Shown here: piece after piece, positions 45,860-57,260 of the stretch | How positions within the stretch are numbered: position 1 is the stretch's first letter | Layout: each line of letters opens with the position of its first letter | From: Paraphoma chrysanthemicola | Lineage: Eukaryota > Ascomycota > Dothideomycetes > Pleosporales > Phaeosphaeriaceae | Assembly: GCA_020744225.1 (NCBI GenBank) | Contig: JAGMWG010000008.1 | Coordinates: 992,001 to 1,056,000, forward strand | Direction: 5' to 3' | DNA length: 64,000 nt | The notes under the pieces: model-generated | Seen by the model: the letters and a program-made list of their open reading frames with translations, nothing else | Told to the model about the DNA's origin: nothing | The model's database searches: none | Translations under genes and position numbers: made by a program

Positions 45860-48800
45860 ATGCCCAAATCGCCCTTTCGCCGCAAGCCCTCCGCTCACGG
45901 CCCCTCGTCACTCCTCCGCTACCTCTTCCCCCGGACTCGAGCACGCGCGCGCGACCGCCTGTCCAAGTTCCGCCACGAGACCTTTCCTTCCCTCAAGCAT
46001 CGTGCACAGTCGCGCATCTATAAATATATCGTATACCGGCAGGCGCTCAGACTCAAAAGAAAGCCGACGATCCTCCAACGACTGCGCGGCCACACGCGCA
46101 AGCTGATAAGCAGTAGCTACCTCGAAAATGAAGTGCAACGGCGACGACGGGACATAGCACAAGGCATCAACGGGACGAATAAGGGAGCAATGAGCTACCA
46201 AGAAAGCTACGAGTCACGAGAATCTGGGGGCCGTCGACGGAAGCTGGCTGGCTACCTCAAGGCTGCAAATGAGCTGAGACAGACGTACACGGCGCAGTAT
46301 GCGCCGAGCTGGAGGGGGAACGAAGAGAACTACAGATTCGAAGATGACACCCCAGGAGAGTTCCCGGATGCTGCTGTTGTGCGCAGCGGCGAGGAAGAGA
46401 TGATCCTGTTCCCGAGTTACGCGAGGAAGCACATCAAAAGGAAGCCAGAAGCCGAGCCAGGAACTATCCAAGAAACCGAGGGCGAAGGCCGGGATGTGAG
46501 AGACACGACTGGTGCGGGCGATGCAGAATTCTGGAAGAAGCAGTGGGAAGAGTACGAGGATGATCATGCGGTGGTTGACGTGGATGTCCGCGGGTGGATA
46601 TACACCCCGTTCAAAGGCCAGATGTCCAGGAAACAGAGACTCTTCATCGGCCTCGCCCGACAACTAGTAGGAATACAAGCGCCGCCCGCTGGCGCCACTG
46701 GACAGAATTCATCATCCAGTAGCCGTGATCCCAGTCCTGGCCACCCTATGAGAGACGCTCACCGAGAGCGTCAGGCGCAGCGTGATGAGCAGCTTGCTGC
46801 TAGAGAGGCTGAGCAGATCCTACGTAAGGGCGAGAAGGAGGCGGCGGTCGCTGCGAAAGGCGGCTATAGTGAGCGACCGTCTCGTGGGGACGAAGACGAT
46901 ACACAACTATACCGAACTCAGAGTCGAGACAGTGTGCGCACCACGGGCAGTCTAAAAGCAGGCCAATTGTCGCATGCAACTTCGCGCTCCTCTCTGAAGG
47001 ACCATGAGCATTACACGCCACTTCAGAAGCGAGCGTCTTGGAACCATCCAGACGACATGAACGCATCGGAATTAGCCGAAGCGAATTCCCGTTTGATGAC
47101 CAGACTGCGGCACTTTCTTGCTGTACCGATGGCCAATACCCCGATCAGCATATTCTTCTATAACGAACAGATTTCGAAGCAGCGGACTATATACACCAAC
47201 GCCGCTGGTCATTTCAGCATGTCAGCTGCGCTGGACTTTGTGCCCACCCATGTCCGCATTCTGGCCTCTGACAAATTATCTGCCACCGAAGAGGTCATTG
47301 TGACTGACTCTCAAGGCATAAGCGTCATCAGTGATATCGATGATACTATCAAGCACTCTGCTATCAGCAGCGGCGCACGAGAGATCTTTCGCAATGCCTT
47401 CATCCGCGATCTTGGCGATCTGACCATAGATGGCGTCAAAGAATGGTATACTGCAATGGCCGACCTTGGGGTCAAATTCCATTATGTGTCGAACTCGCCA
47501 TGGCAGCTATTTCCCGTCATCTCACACTACTTCGCACTGGCCGGACTGCCACCAGGGTCCTTCCACTTGAAGCAGTACAGCGGTATGCTACAGGGGATAT
47601 TCGAGCCTGTGGCGGAGCGCAAGAAATCCACACTCGACAAGATTGCACGAGACTTCCCGGAACGGAACTTCATTCTGATCGGCGATAGTGGTGAAGCAGA
47701 CTTGGAGGTATATACCGATTTTGTACTGGAGAACCCTGGACGTGTCGTTGCGGTCTTCATTCGCGATGTCACAACGCCAGAACATGGGGGTTTCTTCGAT
47801 CCATCAATAGGATCAGTGGACGGAGGTCGATCACCTTCTGCCTCACCGGACCGAGCAGGGGGCATGAGCAAGAAGGCCCAAACAGACAGAGGTCGGCCGG
47901 CCTCAGAAGAACACGATCCAGAGCTGAAGGCTGCAATCGCTGCGTCAATAAGGGAGATGGAACAGGATGATTTACAACGGTCCAAATCAATGTTTCCGCA
48001 GATCGATAGAGATCACCCTGAGCTAAGGCCGCAGCTTCCAGCTCGGAAGCCATCTTCTACGACGTCACAACGAACTGCAGACGTACCAAATCTAATCGAT
48101 CTGTCATCAGACGATGAGCCACAAAGAGGACCACTGCGACGTGCAAATACAGATTCTAAGACCGACATGTATTCACATCGCATGTCGACTGCGTCTATAG
48201 CGAGCAACAGATCAGCCCCTCCTCCGCCTAGGAAACCCGTGGGACTACGGAGCACTTCTGGAGATAATTCAACTTCAAATGCTCAGTCGCCATCGTCTCC
48301 CAGGCCACCTCCACCGCCCAAGCCCCGCATGCTGTCCAACTCAGTCAATCAACCAAGTCCACTTTCACAACAAACGTCAACAACGCGAAGTACGACTTCC
48401 TTAACGCCCTCAAGACCTACTGTTCCTTCTAAACCCTCCTCCATCTCCTCGAGCGAGTCGCAATCTGAGCAGTCATACGCGGGCATGGCTCGGGACAAGT
48501 TATGGTCAGTCTACAACAATCTGCCCGCGCTTCGATCCACCGACGGATCCGAGACCCAAACCACCGCCACCTCAGACTCCGGCAACCGACGAGGCCCACC
48601 ACCTCCTCCTCCCCCACGTCGCCGTGACGGCGCCGCAAGCGCCGTTTCCTACGTCGGCAACAAAGCCTCATCAGCATGGCAACACGCTCCTTCCGTGCCC
48701 TACCACTCGCGTCCACAAATGACATCCGCGCAAACATCGCAGCCGTACTCCACGACTGCGCAACGGCAGGGGTTCAATCGCACAAACACGGGCTCAACGC

Positions 48801-49021
48801 TCGGAATGAACGGCGGCGCGGCCGACGGCGAACCATACGGTACTAAGAGAGAACAAATGTGGCGCCAGAGATGGGCTAAGGCGGAGGAGATTATGCGCCA
48901 GCATGGCGTTAAGTTGATCAGTTGGAGGGTTGGCACGGATGCGATTGGCGAGGCGGAGAGGATTATTAAGGAGGCGGGAGGTAGGGGGAAGAGCGGCGGT
49001 GGTGGTGGGAAGGGGAGGTAG
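45860..49021 (+). CDS. APP1: App1-type phosphatidate phosphatase with endocytic motifs
   Basis: App1 is a Mg-dependent phosphatidate phosphatase that acts at actin patches during endocytosis. 1053 residues from the ATG at 45860, intronless; the frame is open upstream but only non-ATG starts exist there. Residues 1-110 are strongly basic. The catalytic region (~405-640) has the DxDxT motif in VISDIDDTIKHSA (~491), FHYVSNSPWQLFP, GMLQGIFEPVAERKKSTL and FILIGDSGEADLEVY. The C-terminal ~400 residues look disordered. They contain a ubiquitin-interacting-type helix (DPELKAAIAASIREME, ~685), a clathrin-box-like NLIDLS, and several polyproline runs (PPPPRKP, PPPPPKP, PPPPPPRRR) fit for SH3 domains. 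The last ~50 residues are conserved-looking (REQMWRQRWAKAEEIMRQHG). Confidence 0.92.
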   Translation: MPKSPFRRKPSAHGPSSLLRYLFPRTRARARDRLSKFRHETFPSLKHRAQSRIYKYIVYRQALRLKRKPTILQRLRGHTRKLISSSYLENEVQRRRRDIAQGINGTNKGAMSYQESYESRESGGRRRKLAGYLKAANELRQTYTAQYAPSWRGNEENYRFEDDTPGEFPDAAVVRSGEEEMILFPSYARKHIKRKPEAEPGTIQETEGEGRDVRDTTGAGDAEFWKKQWEEYEDDHAVVDVDVRGWIYTPFKGQMSRKQRLFIGLARQLVGIQAPPAGATGQNSSSSSRDPSPGHPMRDAHRERQAQRDEQLAAREAEQILRKGEKEAAVAAKGGYSERPSRGDEDDTQLYRTQSRDSVRTTGSLKAGQLSHATSRSSLKDHEHYTPLQKRASWNHPDDMNASELAEANSRLMTRLRHFLAVPMANTPISIFFYNEQISKQRTIYTNAAGHFSMSAALDFVPTHVRILASDKLSATEEVIVTDSQGISVISDIDDTIKHSAISSGAREIFRNAFIRDLGDLTIDGVKEWYTAMADLGVKFHYVSNSPWQLFPVISHYFALAGLPPGSFHLKQYSGMLQGIFEPVAERKKSTLDKIARDFPERNFILIGDSGEADLEVYTDFVLENPGRVVAVFIRDVTTPEHGGFFDPSIGSVDGGRSPSASPDRAGGMSKKAQTDRGRPASEEHDPELKAAIAASIREMEQDDLQRSKSMFPQIDRDHPELRPQLPARKPSSTTSQRTADVPNLIDLSSDDEPQRGPLRRANTDSKTDMYSHRMSTASIASNRSAPPPPRKPVGLRSTSGDNSTSNAQSPSSPRPPPPPKPRMLSNSVNQPSPLSQQTSTTRSTTSLTPSRPTVPSKPSSISSSESQSEQSYAGMARDKLWSVYNNLPALRSTDGSETQTTATSDSGNRRGPPPPPPPRRRDGAASAVSYVGNKASSAWQHAPSVPYHSRPQMTSAQTSQPYSTTAQRQGFNRTNTGSTLGMNGGAADGEPYGTKREQMWRQRWAKAEEIMRQHGVKLISWRVGTDAIGEAERIIKEAGGRGKSGGGGGKGR

Positions 49022-50143
49022 ATAGGACTAGAGAGGTGAATACATTGGTCTGAATCTTTGTTCTGATTGATGTTTGTGTGGTTGTGATGTTAGCATGTGA
49101 TGCGTTGAGTGCTGTGAAGTGTGCTTGTGAGTGGTTGGTTGGTGTGGGCATTGTGCAAGTCGTTTTTAGAGTGTTTCGTGACTTGGGTGGTCGTGCTGAG
49201 CTGCTGTTCAGAGCATTGAGGAACATCACTCAGAATCATAACAATATGATGTGCGATGCTGGAATGTGGGGAGTGGTATGCTTGAGTGACACCATCTGGA
49301 GCGCTTTTTTGGATTGGCAGTACTGTGTAGAATAAGGCCAGATGTATAGCTATTGCGGTTGTGAAGTGTGGCAAATTGGATTCCGTCGTGCGGTTAAACA
49401 TGTCGTTGATATATACTGTGTTGCCCTCCCCCTTTGAAATTTTGTGCAAGCGCAACTCTAGCGGCATATATGTTGACACCTGCACGACTTGCTGGGCACA
49501 TGGAACCCGTCTTTATGGAGCGTTACGTGCTTGTTTACATGCATTTTGCTACATATCTCAGCCACTCCACTTATAGCACTATATGTGGCAAATTCGTACT
49601 TGAGCAAAACTTCTAGGTCATCAATCAGTGTAGTCTAAGTGAGTCAATCGAAATTGGTGAAGCTGCGACTGATTGAAGCGCTCCGATAATTGCTGCACAG
49701 CTTTCATTTTCTTGGTGAATCAGTAGTCATGAAGCGCATCATCACTGATTGCTCAAAGTTGTGCGTCGTGATAGCTAAACCAGCTCCAATTGGGATCACT
49801 CGGTGCATTGTATTTGGTGTGGGACATCGCATCCAAGGAAGGACTTTATAAAAAATCTAGAGCGCCTATGAAGCACGCCACACTATCGATACTACAAAAT
49901 CAGGAGGCTGGAATAAAGTTCACTCCTTCATCGCGCTATTTCGGCTCCCCCAGAATCATAAATGCACGTGCACGCGCGCCAGTGTAACAGTCATGATGTC
50001 ATCTTTACCATCCGACCAAAACAAAGCTAGTTTCGTGCACATAACTGTTCGCGGTCGCGCTGTGGAGCCGTTCACATCCCTTTTCGCTTCGTCACCAATC
50101 ATTGAAATAATAACCCGTTGGCCTGCATAGAATATTCGACACC
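49022..50143. other. Intergenic
   Basis: TG-rich 3' flank of App1 (49030-49200), then AT-richer DNA leading to the next promoter. No gene supported. Confidence 0.5.
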
Positions 50144-50754
50144 ATGCCGTCTAGTAAAGGAAAGCCCACTGACCCCAAGCTTCGTGAGAAAGTCAAGGAA
50201 GATGTTAAGGCCGAGACAAATAAGGACGGAAGTGGAAAGGGACAATGGAGTGCTTGGAAGGTTCGTTCAAACTTCATTCATCGACCTCATTCCATCAACA
50301 TCCAAGTGGGACACGTCATTGAACTCTACTACAGGCTGCCAAGCTCTCCAAGGAGTACGAGAAGAAAGGCGGAGGCTACGAGAACGAGGCTGGCTCCAAA
50401 AATGAACCCAAGAAGGGAACTCCGCAGCCAAAATCATCCGGAAAGAAAAAGGCCGAGGAGAAGCCCGCAGAGTCCAAATCAGAGAGCCCTTCTTCAGATG
50501 ACGAAGAGCAGGAGGCTCCCCCAAGTGAACAGAAGCCCAAAGCCAACAGCAGCAAGAAGAAGGACCAAGCAACTGATACAAAGAAGAGTGGAACCAAAGG
50601 TGCAGCAAAGGGTGCTACAGCTAAGAAAGAAGGCGCCCTCAAAGGCAAGGGCAAAGAGCGAACGGAAGGGACTAGGAAGAGCAGCCGAATCTCAGAGAAG
50701 AGGAAGAATGATAGTGAAGATGCGGCGCCTGCGAAGAAGAAGAAATCGACCTAG
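50144..50754 (+). CDS. Lysine-rich, probably nuclear protein
   Basis: Exons 50144-50260 and 50335-50754 (74-base intron, GTTCGT donor, CTACAG acceptor) give 178 residues. The first 60 look folded or conserved: MPSSKGKPTDPKLREKVKE, then GQWSAWK spliced to AAKLSKEYEKKGGGYENE. The rest alternates Lys/Ala/Glu/Ser, ending with KKKKST and carrying several basic clusters that would act as nuclear signals, plus acidic SSDDEEQE. It probably binds DNA or chromatin through charge, but this is inference; I do not recognise a named domain. The donor GTTCGT departs from the usual GTAxGT, so unspliced transcripts may occur. Confidence 0.8.
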
Positions 50755-51209
50755 GTCTTGGTATGTCTGACCTGAGCCCGCACTTCACAATTCGTACCAT
50801 GCGTTAGCTCGCACTGAAAGTTAAAGGAAATTTCGTAGAGTTTTTAGGACCACGCTGCTTACGGGCGAAAACGCGCGCCTAACCCTGAAACTTAGAGGAA
50901 TGATCTTCGAAATCACGAGGCAATTACCCGTACACAGTCAGCATCTCGGTTTCAGTTCGGCATCCCACGAACCTGCTATGTTGAATGTACAACAGTTTCC
51001 ATAATCACGTAATTGTAGTTTAGATATACAATGTCTTTCATTCGAGGTGCATGCGACGTCAAGTTAGTCTAATCGTGCCGGCCTCAAGTGGAAGCTCCCG
51101 ACGCTAACTAGCGATGGGTTGATCCGTACCGATCAGGCGAGTCAAAAGTCAACCTTACCAACAGACATCCCAGCCCGGCATTCGACAACCCGGTCGATAA
51201 CAAAAATTC
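50755..51209. other. Intergenic between convergent genes
   Basis: Short convergent 3' regions; nothing else seen. Confidence 0.5.
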
Positions 51210-52232
51210 TCACACCGATGAAAGCACTGATTGTACGTCCGAATCCGTCCCACTTGCGCTATCGCTGCTCGGCTCCCTGCCGCCTGGCAAGCGAATGCCG
51301 ATCCATAGCATAACGTCTGCAACTTCTGGCGGATCCTCACGTGCCATCTTATTATGCACGTCCAGATGGGCAAGACGAATAACCTCGCACTCTTCGAAGC
51401 CCGCCTTGGCAGCAACAATCATGCCACGTGGCGTGGCAGAGATGCCCTGGAATGCGTCAACTCTTGGGTCAATAATGCGAGATTTCCACTCACCATTTGA
51501 GCTTCATCGGAGTCCGCGACCTGCGTGCAGAAGCGGACAAGCCTGGTAGCATGGCCGCGACGCCAGTACGCAGGCGCGACGGCTAGAGTGCTGAGCCGCA
51601 TCTTATCCACGAAGTATCTAACCCAGCGCCATGAGCAATTTGCTCAAACGTAATGGGCCATATGCGCACCTGAGCTTCACGGGACCTGTGGCGGAGCCAT
51701 AAATCTTCATGGCCTCTTCAGACTGATCTCTCTTTTGGCTTTTTGGAACCATTTGCGGCTGCAGGCGTACTCCATCGTGACCTTGGGCAGGTTTAGTTGT
51801 TGCTTGGCACCTTGCTGCACAGCTGACCTGCTTACTTGTGGGTTGAAAGCAGCCCATGTAACCAGAGCCTGGCTTCAGACTTAGACTGCAGACCCCGACG
51901 ATGCCTTTCTGTCGAAGAGGCGGGCATGGATATGCTGATCGCAATGCTTCGTATACATGACCAGCTTCGTCTGCCTCCAAGTCATCCTCAGCCACAAGCA
52001 CTGCACAAGCAGGGTCTTTCAAAGCCGCCGTGTAGTCAGCAAGGTAGGAGGCTATCGTGTCCTCAGGATGTTCTCGATACCAAGGTCTCTGGAATCTGAA
52101 CGTAGGGGACCAAAAGAATGCCGCCGCAGCCACGATGGCGATGCGTTCCAAGTCAGCAAAGGTCGCCAATCGAACGCCGTCGATGTTTGGCATTGGTGGT
52201 CTCATGTGATCCGGATTCAACAGCGTGTTCAT
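51210..52232 (-). CDS. GNAT-family N-acetyltransferase
   Basis: Transfers acetyl from acetyl-CoA to an amine; the substrate is unknown. Exons 52232-51836, 51781-51670, 51617-51494 and 51446-51210 (introns of 54, 52 and 47 bases) give 289 residues. The N-terminal GNAT region reads RLATFADLERIAIVAAAAFF. The acetyl-CoA loop follows the usual strand: MRLSTLAVAPAYWRRGHATR, where R-R-G-H-A fits Q/R-x-x-G-x-G/A, then LVRFCTQVAD. The end of the fold is GMIVAAKAGFEECEVI. The acidic Ser-rich tail is not part of the domain. This style of single-domain fungal GNAT often handles small molecules. It is divergent from the Zn2Cys6 regulator 620 bases away; a shared role is possible but unproven. Confidence 0.88.
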
Positions 52233-52851
52233 GGTCGAGGAATCAAAGAAATGCAAAAGGAAGTCAACCTTGACTAGCCCGAAGCCCTGTTAAAGACAAG
52301 AAGCACGGGCAGGACTATGAAACGCATTTCGCTGTTGTCAGCCGGTACGCAGCGGCGAAATATGAACCCAAATTCACTTGGATTTCCTTGTTTGAGCAGG
52401 CGAGTCCATGTCGAGATGCAATATGTACGATTGGGTGGATGTAAAGGGTCGTCGGCGCAAACAGCAAAGTAGGCTGACACTCCGACGGTCGGGCCTTAAC
52501 GCGCGCAATGTGCACGTCGTGGCATGTCTGTTGCGAAACGGTGAGAGAGCTGCGCGGTATAATATTGGAGATGAAGAGGGGTCAATGACGGACTGCCAGC
52601 GTCAAGGTAAGACGTGTGTGCACTGCGCGCTTGTGGGGAGATGCAGCCCTACACATAGGGGCCCAGGCCAAGCGGGAGCTAGAACATGCAGCACTCCCGA
52701 CCTTGCGATCCAGCCAGCACCCGCCTTTCGCGCTTCCCTAGGTCTCTCTTCCTTCGAGCCCAGCAAACGAGGATCTACCGTCTAGAGCGATGTCTGTGAG
52801 GCAGCGCTACCTGCTCCACGGTACCTGCTTATCAGCACACTCGCCAGACGA
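52233..52851. promoter_or_regulatory. Divergent promoter, acetyltransferase and regulator
   Basis: 620 bases between divergent start codons. A frame at 52408-52785 has no domain. No clear CGG-N-CCG pair for the neighbouring regulator was found by eye. Confidence 0.4.
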
Positions 52852-55443
52852 ATGAGGGAGACGCACACACCCGAGTCCCTGAAGTTACGCAGTCAGCCGC
52901 CCGCCTCCATGTCGTCAACCAGCTCCCAGTACTACAGGAGCGCCAATACCCACTCGCACTACCCAAACTTCGCAGCCAACAACCACGACCTCTATGACCT
53001 AGCAACGTCATGGCAGCAAGATCCAAATAGTCATGCCCCGTACGCCGGCCCGCCCTCCGCTCCGTTGCTCCACTACGCTCCCGGCGGAGTCGATTCCGCT
53101 CCCCACCAAACCTCCGCTCCCCAGGCCTGGCCCGCTGGTTATGCGCGTCAAGAGCTTCAAACTTGGGATCAGCCTGGTGGGAGTCAATCCTTTGCGACGC
53201 GTCAGACCGTTCCGTATGACGCTGTTGTGGGGAGCGCGTCTGTGCTGCAACAAACTCCTGAGGTCTCCCAGCCCTACCAACATCAACAGATCTTGGAGAC
53301 GAGACAAGATATACCCGTGAGTACTCCAGGTGCTCCGTATAGAGGTCCTGAAAGATTCCACGACCTTCGGATATCGTCTGTAGGTGCACAGGAATTGCTG
53401 TGTCTTCCACTAAGCTCGACTAATGTTCCTCAGGAATCCCCCGCAAATGCGGGTCACCCAACCTTCACGACTCATGTTCCCAACCCGCCGCCGCTTCCTC
53501 GGCCCTCCAACTCTCGCTCTCAGACTGCCTCGTTACATGTCAACAGCTCAGAGCGAACTCTGCAGCTTCCAGCCGCGGTCGCTTGGGAGGCTGGGCCCGA
53601 GACACACTCTGTAGAACCTCACCAATATCCAGGCCACACTAGTAACGCACTAGCAACCAGCGAATCAGCAAACCAACATGCTCATTCATCCAGAGCATCA
53701 TGGCCCGTGGCGGTACCTGATGTTGCTCCGGTTTTGCCAGCCGGATTTGAGCGGACACAAGAATTGAATTCGCAATGGAGTTTGACCCAAACTCTACCGG
53801 AGCAAGAGCAATTTACCCGTCAGAGTGGATATGAGTATCCTTCCAGTTTATCGGCGAATGTGCAAAGTATGCGGAGACCGTCGACAAAGCGAAAGGCTGC
53901 CAAAGTCCCATCGTCATTCGTAGAACGACAAGAAAAGCTGAAGGTGTCTAAAAGAAAAGGCCCTTTAGCAGACAAACAACGAGAGAAGACGCACACCATG
54001 CGCAAAACAAAGCGAATCTGTGTCCGATGCAGATTTTACAAGTCTGGTGTACGTAAAGTGTGTGAAATGTAAGCGTCATGCTAACGCCTACAGTGCGACG
54101 AGGGAGATCCATGCGAGAAATGTGAGAAGATCACAGGTCACGCCAGATCTTTTCGCGAGCCCTGCTTTCGGGAGCATCTAGAAGACACCAGTCTCGTGCG
54201 TCGATGTACGTGTGCCCAGGTCCTTGCTCGATCTGCTGTTGACGAAGTGATAGGCAATGGCCGTGAACATCAAGAAGAAGCCGAATTCCTCGGGTACGAT
54301 TGGATACACAACAGCCAACTCTACGAGATGGATGTGATATGGAATCTGCCCGGCTATGGTCCAATACCCAACGCTCAGCCAATACGGGTCACATTTCGCC
54401 CATATAGTCCTAGAAGAGGATCACTCGATATGGCCTCTTCTGTGTGGACGAATAAGGAGGGCGAGGTCAAGGCTGTCGAACAGCCCGCTTACGCAATCTA
54501 TGATACTGCCAACCTCGTTCCTGCATACGAGAGGTATTTCTCGAGCCTTCAGCCCCATATCGAGGACTGGATCTTTGCTCGCATACGACAAGATGAGGTT
54601 GCTTCTCTTACCTATGCGGAAGTGGTACGAATGCGCTCCGTTAGCGATTCGAAAACTCTTGACCTAGCTATGCGGTTGCAGTGTCTCTCTGTTGTGTCAC
54701 AAGGGTATGGTTCCGTCTGGTCGAACAACATACCAGGCATCAGGCAATATGATTACCGCCAGTTGGGACGCAGCGATTACGAGGCATATGATCGAAAAGC
54801 GTACGACCGACCACTGCCTGGCGCTATTACCCATCAGATGGACGTCGCTGCTGTGAAATATCTCCGAAAGTTGGAAAGACTCTTTGTGAAAGAACTTGCG
54901 ACTTTGATCTTCAAGCCGAAGATCAAGCCCTGGTATGAACTGTTCCTGGCCTTCTATGTCATCTTCTGGAACCTCAAGTACATCCACCATGGCGCAAATG
55001 ATTATATCAAGTCCAAGAATGGGACCGTAGGTACACAGCCGCCGATCTGCCCTCCAATGCTGACTTTCCCAGATGATCGAGAATCAAGTCAACAACGTGG
55101 TCAACAGCCAAATCAAGAAGTGGGAGTTTGCATTCCCTGTCTTGCTATATCACTGGCGCTGCACACTTCGCGGATATTCGCCGTTTAAGCTAGCACGCGA
55201 AAACCCAGACGAGCTACGCGAAAAGGGGCATATCGATCATGAAGGCTTCCAATACATCACAAAGATTGCCAGTCTATTTGACAGGACCGATGCGGGTAAG
55301 TGCATAAGACTCATTGCCACCCCCAAAGCTTTTTGCTGATCAATTCAGACCGGTTCCAGCCGCCCCTCACCGGCTTCGCCTCGCAGCATTATTCCATGTC
55401 AAGCGAGTGGATTGTCAATCTGTTCAAAGAGGCAGGCGCTTGA
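52852..55443 (+). CDS. Zn2Cys6-type regulator with a mid-protein zinc cluster
   Basis: Exons 52852-54048, 54094-55026, 55073-55295 and 55349-55443 (introns of 45, 46 and 53 bases) give 815 residues. Residues 1-360 are Gln/Ser/Pro-rich. A basic stretch follows (KRKAAKVPSSF; KVSKRKGPLADKQREK). The zinc cluster is split by the first intron: CVRCRFYKSG joined to CDEGDPCEKC, with a sixth Cys in FREPC. The spacing C-x2-C-x6-C-x5-C-x2-C fits the Gal4 class; the last gap is long. After it, ~370 residues form a helical region with conserved-looking blocks (SLQPHIEDWIFARIR; ALYs-free WYELFLAFYVIFWN), ending in IVNLFKEAGA. The cluster usually sits near the N-terminus, so its place at ~390 is unusual. 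Confidence 0.85.
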
Positions 55444-55935
55444 AACACGCCACTACGGCTATAGGGGCTTATCGTCTCACAATAATCCTAGGCTATGCAG
55501 TCACCTGAACACGCCTAGCCCCAAGTTCCGCGGAGCATGCTTCTGTAACGGGCCTATCATATTCAACCACGAGCTATCGCCGCCAGCGCTTTCGGCCGGG
55601 TCAAACACGTGTACAGCTGCGTAGAATTGCGATGAGTAGCGTGAAAGAAGCGTGAACAGAGTTGTGAACAGAGTTGCGCAAGGCCTAAGCGATCGAGCAC
55701 TTTTCGGTTCATTAATGGCATTCATGGAAGCGAGAAATGCAAAATAATCACGAGTCGATTCGAGTATGTCTTAAAATAGCCTTTCGTACGAAACGAGATA
55801 CTGAATATCGTCACCCAAAAGACCCGATAAAGCAACACAAACGAATGTCCAAAGCAAACGCCAGACTCCCTTGCTAAGCATCGAGAGATCAAACCCAATG
55901 AATCCGCCATCCAGACCCAAACCACCCTCATGCGT
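55444..55935. other. Intergenic between convergent genes
   Basis: 3' regions of the regulator and the dioxygenase. No gene seen. Confidence 0.5.
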
Positions 55936-57260
55936 CTAACCATGGCTCTCGCGGCCACTGATGATGCGCCAAGGATCGTTATCAATGACCGGGAGATTCT
56001 GCTCGCGGCCTGGGGTGAAAGGGTCGTCAAAGTTCTTCCGGAAACGAACTGGCTTGTCCCACGCCTTCTCGGGATCCCGGAGGAACATGCGCAGCAGATG
56101 GCGAGTGCTCGGCTTGCCGTTGGACCCCGTGTACGCGGCGCGAGCATGCATGATGCTCAGATTGTTGATGAACTGGATGTCGCCCTGCTTGCGGTCGAGC
56201 TTGGTGCAGAAACGCTTGGCGAGGGCCTCGACGGCGTGCATGGCGTGGAGCTGCTTGTCTGAGACAACGGGCATGCTTGGGTCGCGATGGATCAGAGGGG
56301 TTCCTAGGAGTGGCGCTTTGACGAGTTGGCACATGGGCTTGCCTTTGGAGAAGAAGACTGTCGGTCCGTATTCGAGATATGGTGCCTTATCCCTGAGATA
56401 ATGTTAGCATATTACTACCACAAGTCGAACACCATCTGACTCACTTCTGCTTCAGCTCGAATGGCCAGTCTGGCTCGGCCATCGTTTCCAAAACCTCAGG
56501 GTCGTTCTCGAGGAGCTCGTTGTAGATACTCCAGAAGCTGGTAACATACTGCTCACCGCCACTACCCACGCCGCCGTCGTTCCGCACGTGGAGAGCGAGG
56601 ACGTCTCCGGAGAAGCGATCGCTATGGAAGTCCATTGCTGCTGTGATCTTTGAGCCAGCAAGGCCAATGTCCTTGGCCCACAGGGGTACCTTCTCCTTGG
56701 TCGCGTCGCGAACATGGCCTGTCTGAGGATTAGCGTGCCATTCGGACAGTCGTGGGCAAGGCAGGAAACATACTCAGCGTCTGGTTGGCGTATGAGTCGG
56801 TGGCTCGCTCTGGACAAACATACGAGCAGATGCCAGCAAATGCAATGACTGCCTCTTCGTCGTTGAAGTTTGCGGAATCAAGGCCACGGATGACCACGAT
56901 ACCGCGGCCTTGGTGAAGCTCGGTGCTGATAGAACGGAGCTTGTGCGCCAGCTCTGAGTTCGCGAGATCGAAGGTCTCTTGGCTAATTTTGGATCGAGGT
57001 GTACCGGCAACTGCTCACGGTTATTTTCGATGGAAGTGCTGAGGTGGCGAGTGAAGCATACTCTTGACCTTGATCACTGCAGCCCGAACGTCCTGCACTT
57101 CGCGAGAGGTGAACTTGATGATGTACTTGGAGGCATCGAGTTTCTCCCAGACCATGGCACCCTCGACTGCAGGGGCGAGCTTATCAGGGGAAGAAGTCGC
57201 GGAAGAAATGCTTTGTAGACTCTCGTTGGAGGACTTGGGACTGAGTGTATGTGTTGACAT
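55936..57260 (-). CDS. TauD/TfdA-family Fe(II)/2-oxoglutarate dioxygenase
   Basis: Uses Fe(II), oxygen and 2-oxoglutarate to hydroxylate a small substrate. Exons 57260-57062, 57010-56774, 56718-56445 and 56392-55936 (introns of 51-55 bases) give 388 residues. The iron-binding triad is visible: His and Asp in DFHSDRFSGD, and the distal His in NNLSIMHARAAYTG. The 2-oxoglutarate-binding Arg follows within TRHLLRMFLRDPE. Earlier landmarks are GRGIVVIRGLD and CSYVCPERATDSY. There is no signal peptide. Related fungal enzymes act on taurine-like sulfonates or in secondary metabolism, and the substrate here is open. The intron placements are clean, and the acceptor at the second intron was chosen because it alone keeps the frame. 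Confidence 0.9.

Noticed and set aside
49090..49485. 131-codon minus-strand frame
   Set aside because: TG-rich 3' flank of App1 read backwards; Thr/His-rich chance translation.
50144..57260. Secondary-metabolite gene cluster
   Set aside because: A regulator, acetyltransferase, dioxygenase and reductase occur nearby, but there is no polyketide, peptide or terpene synthase in the window.
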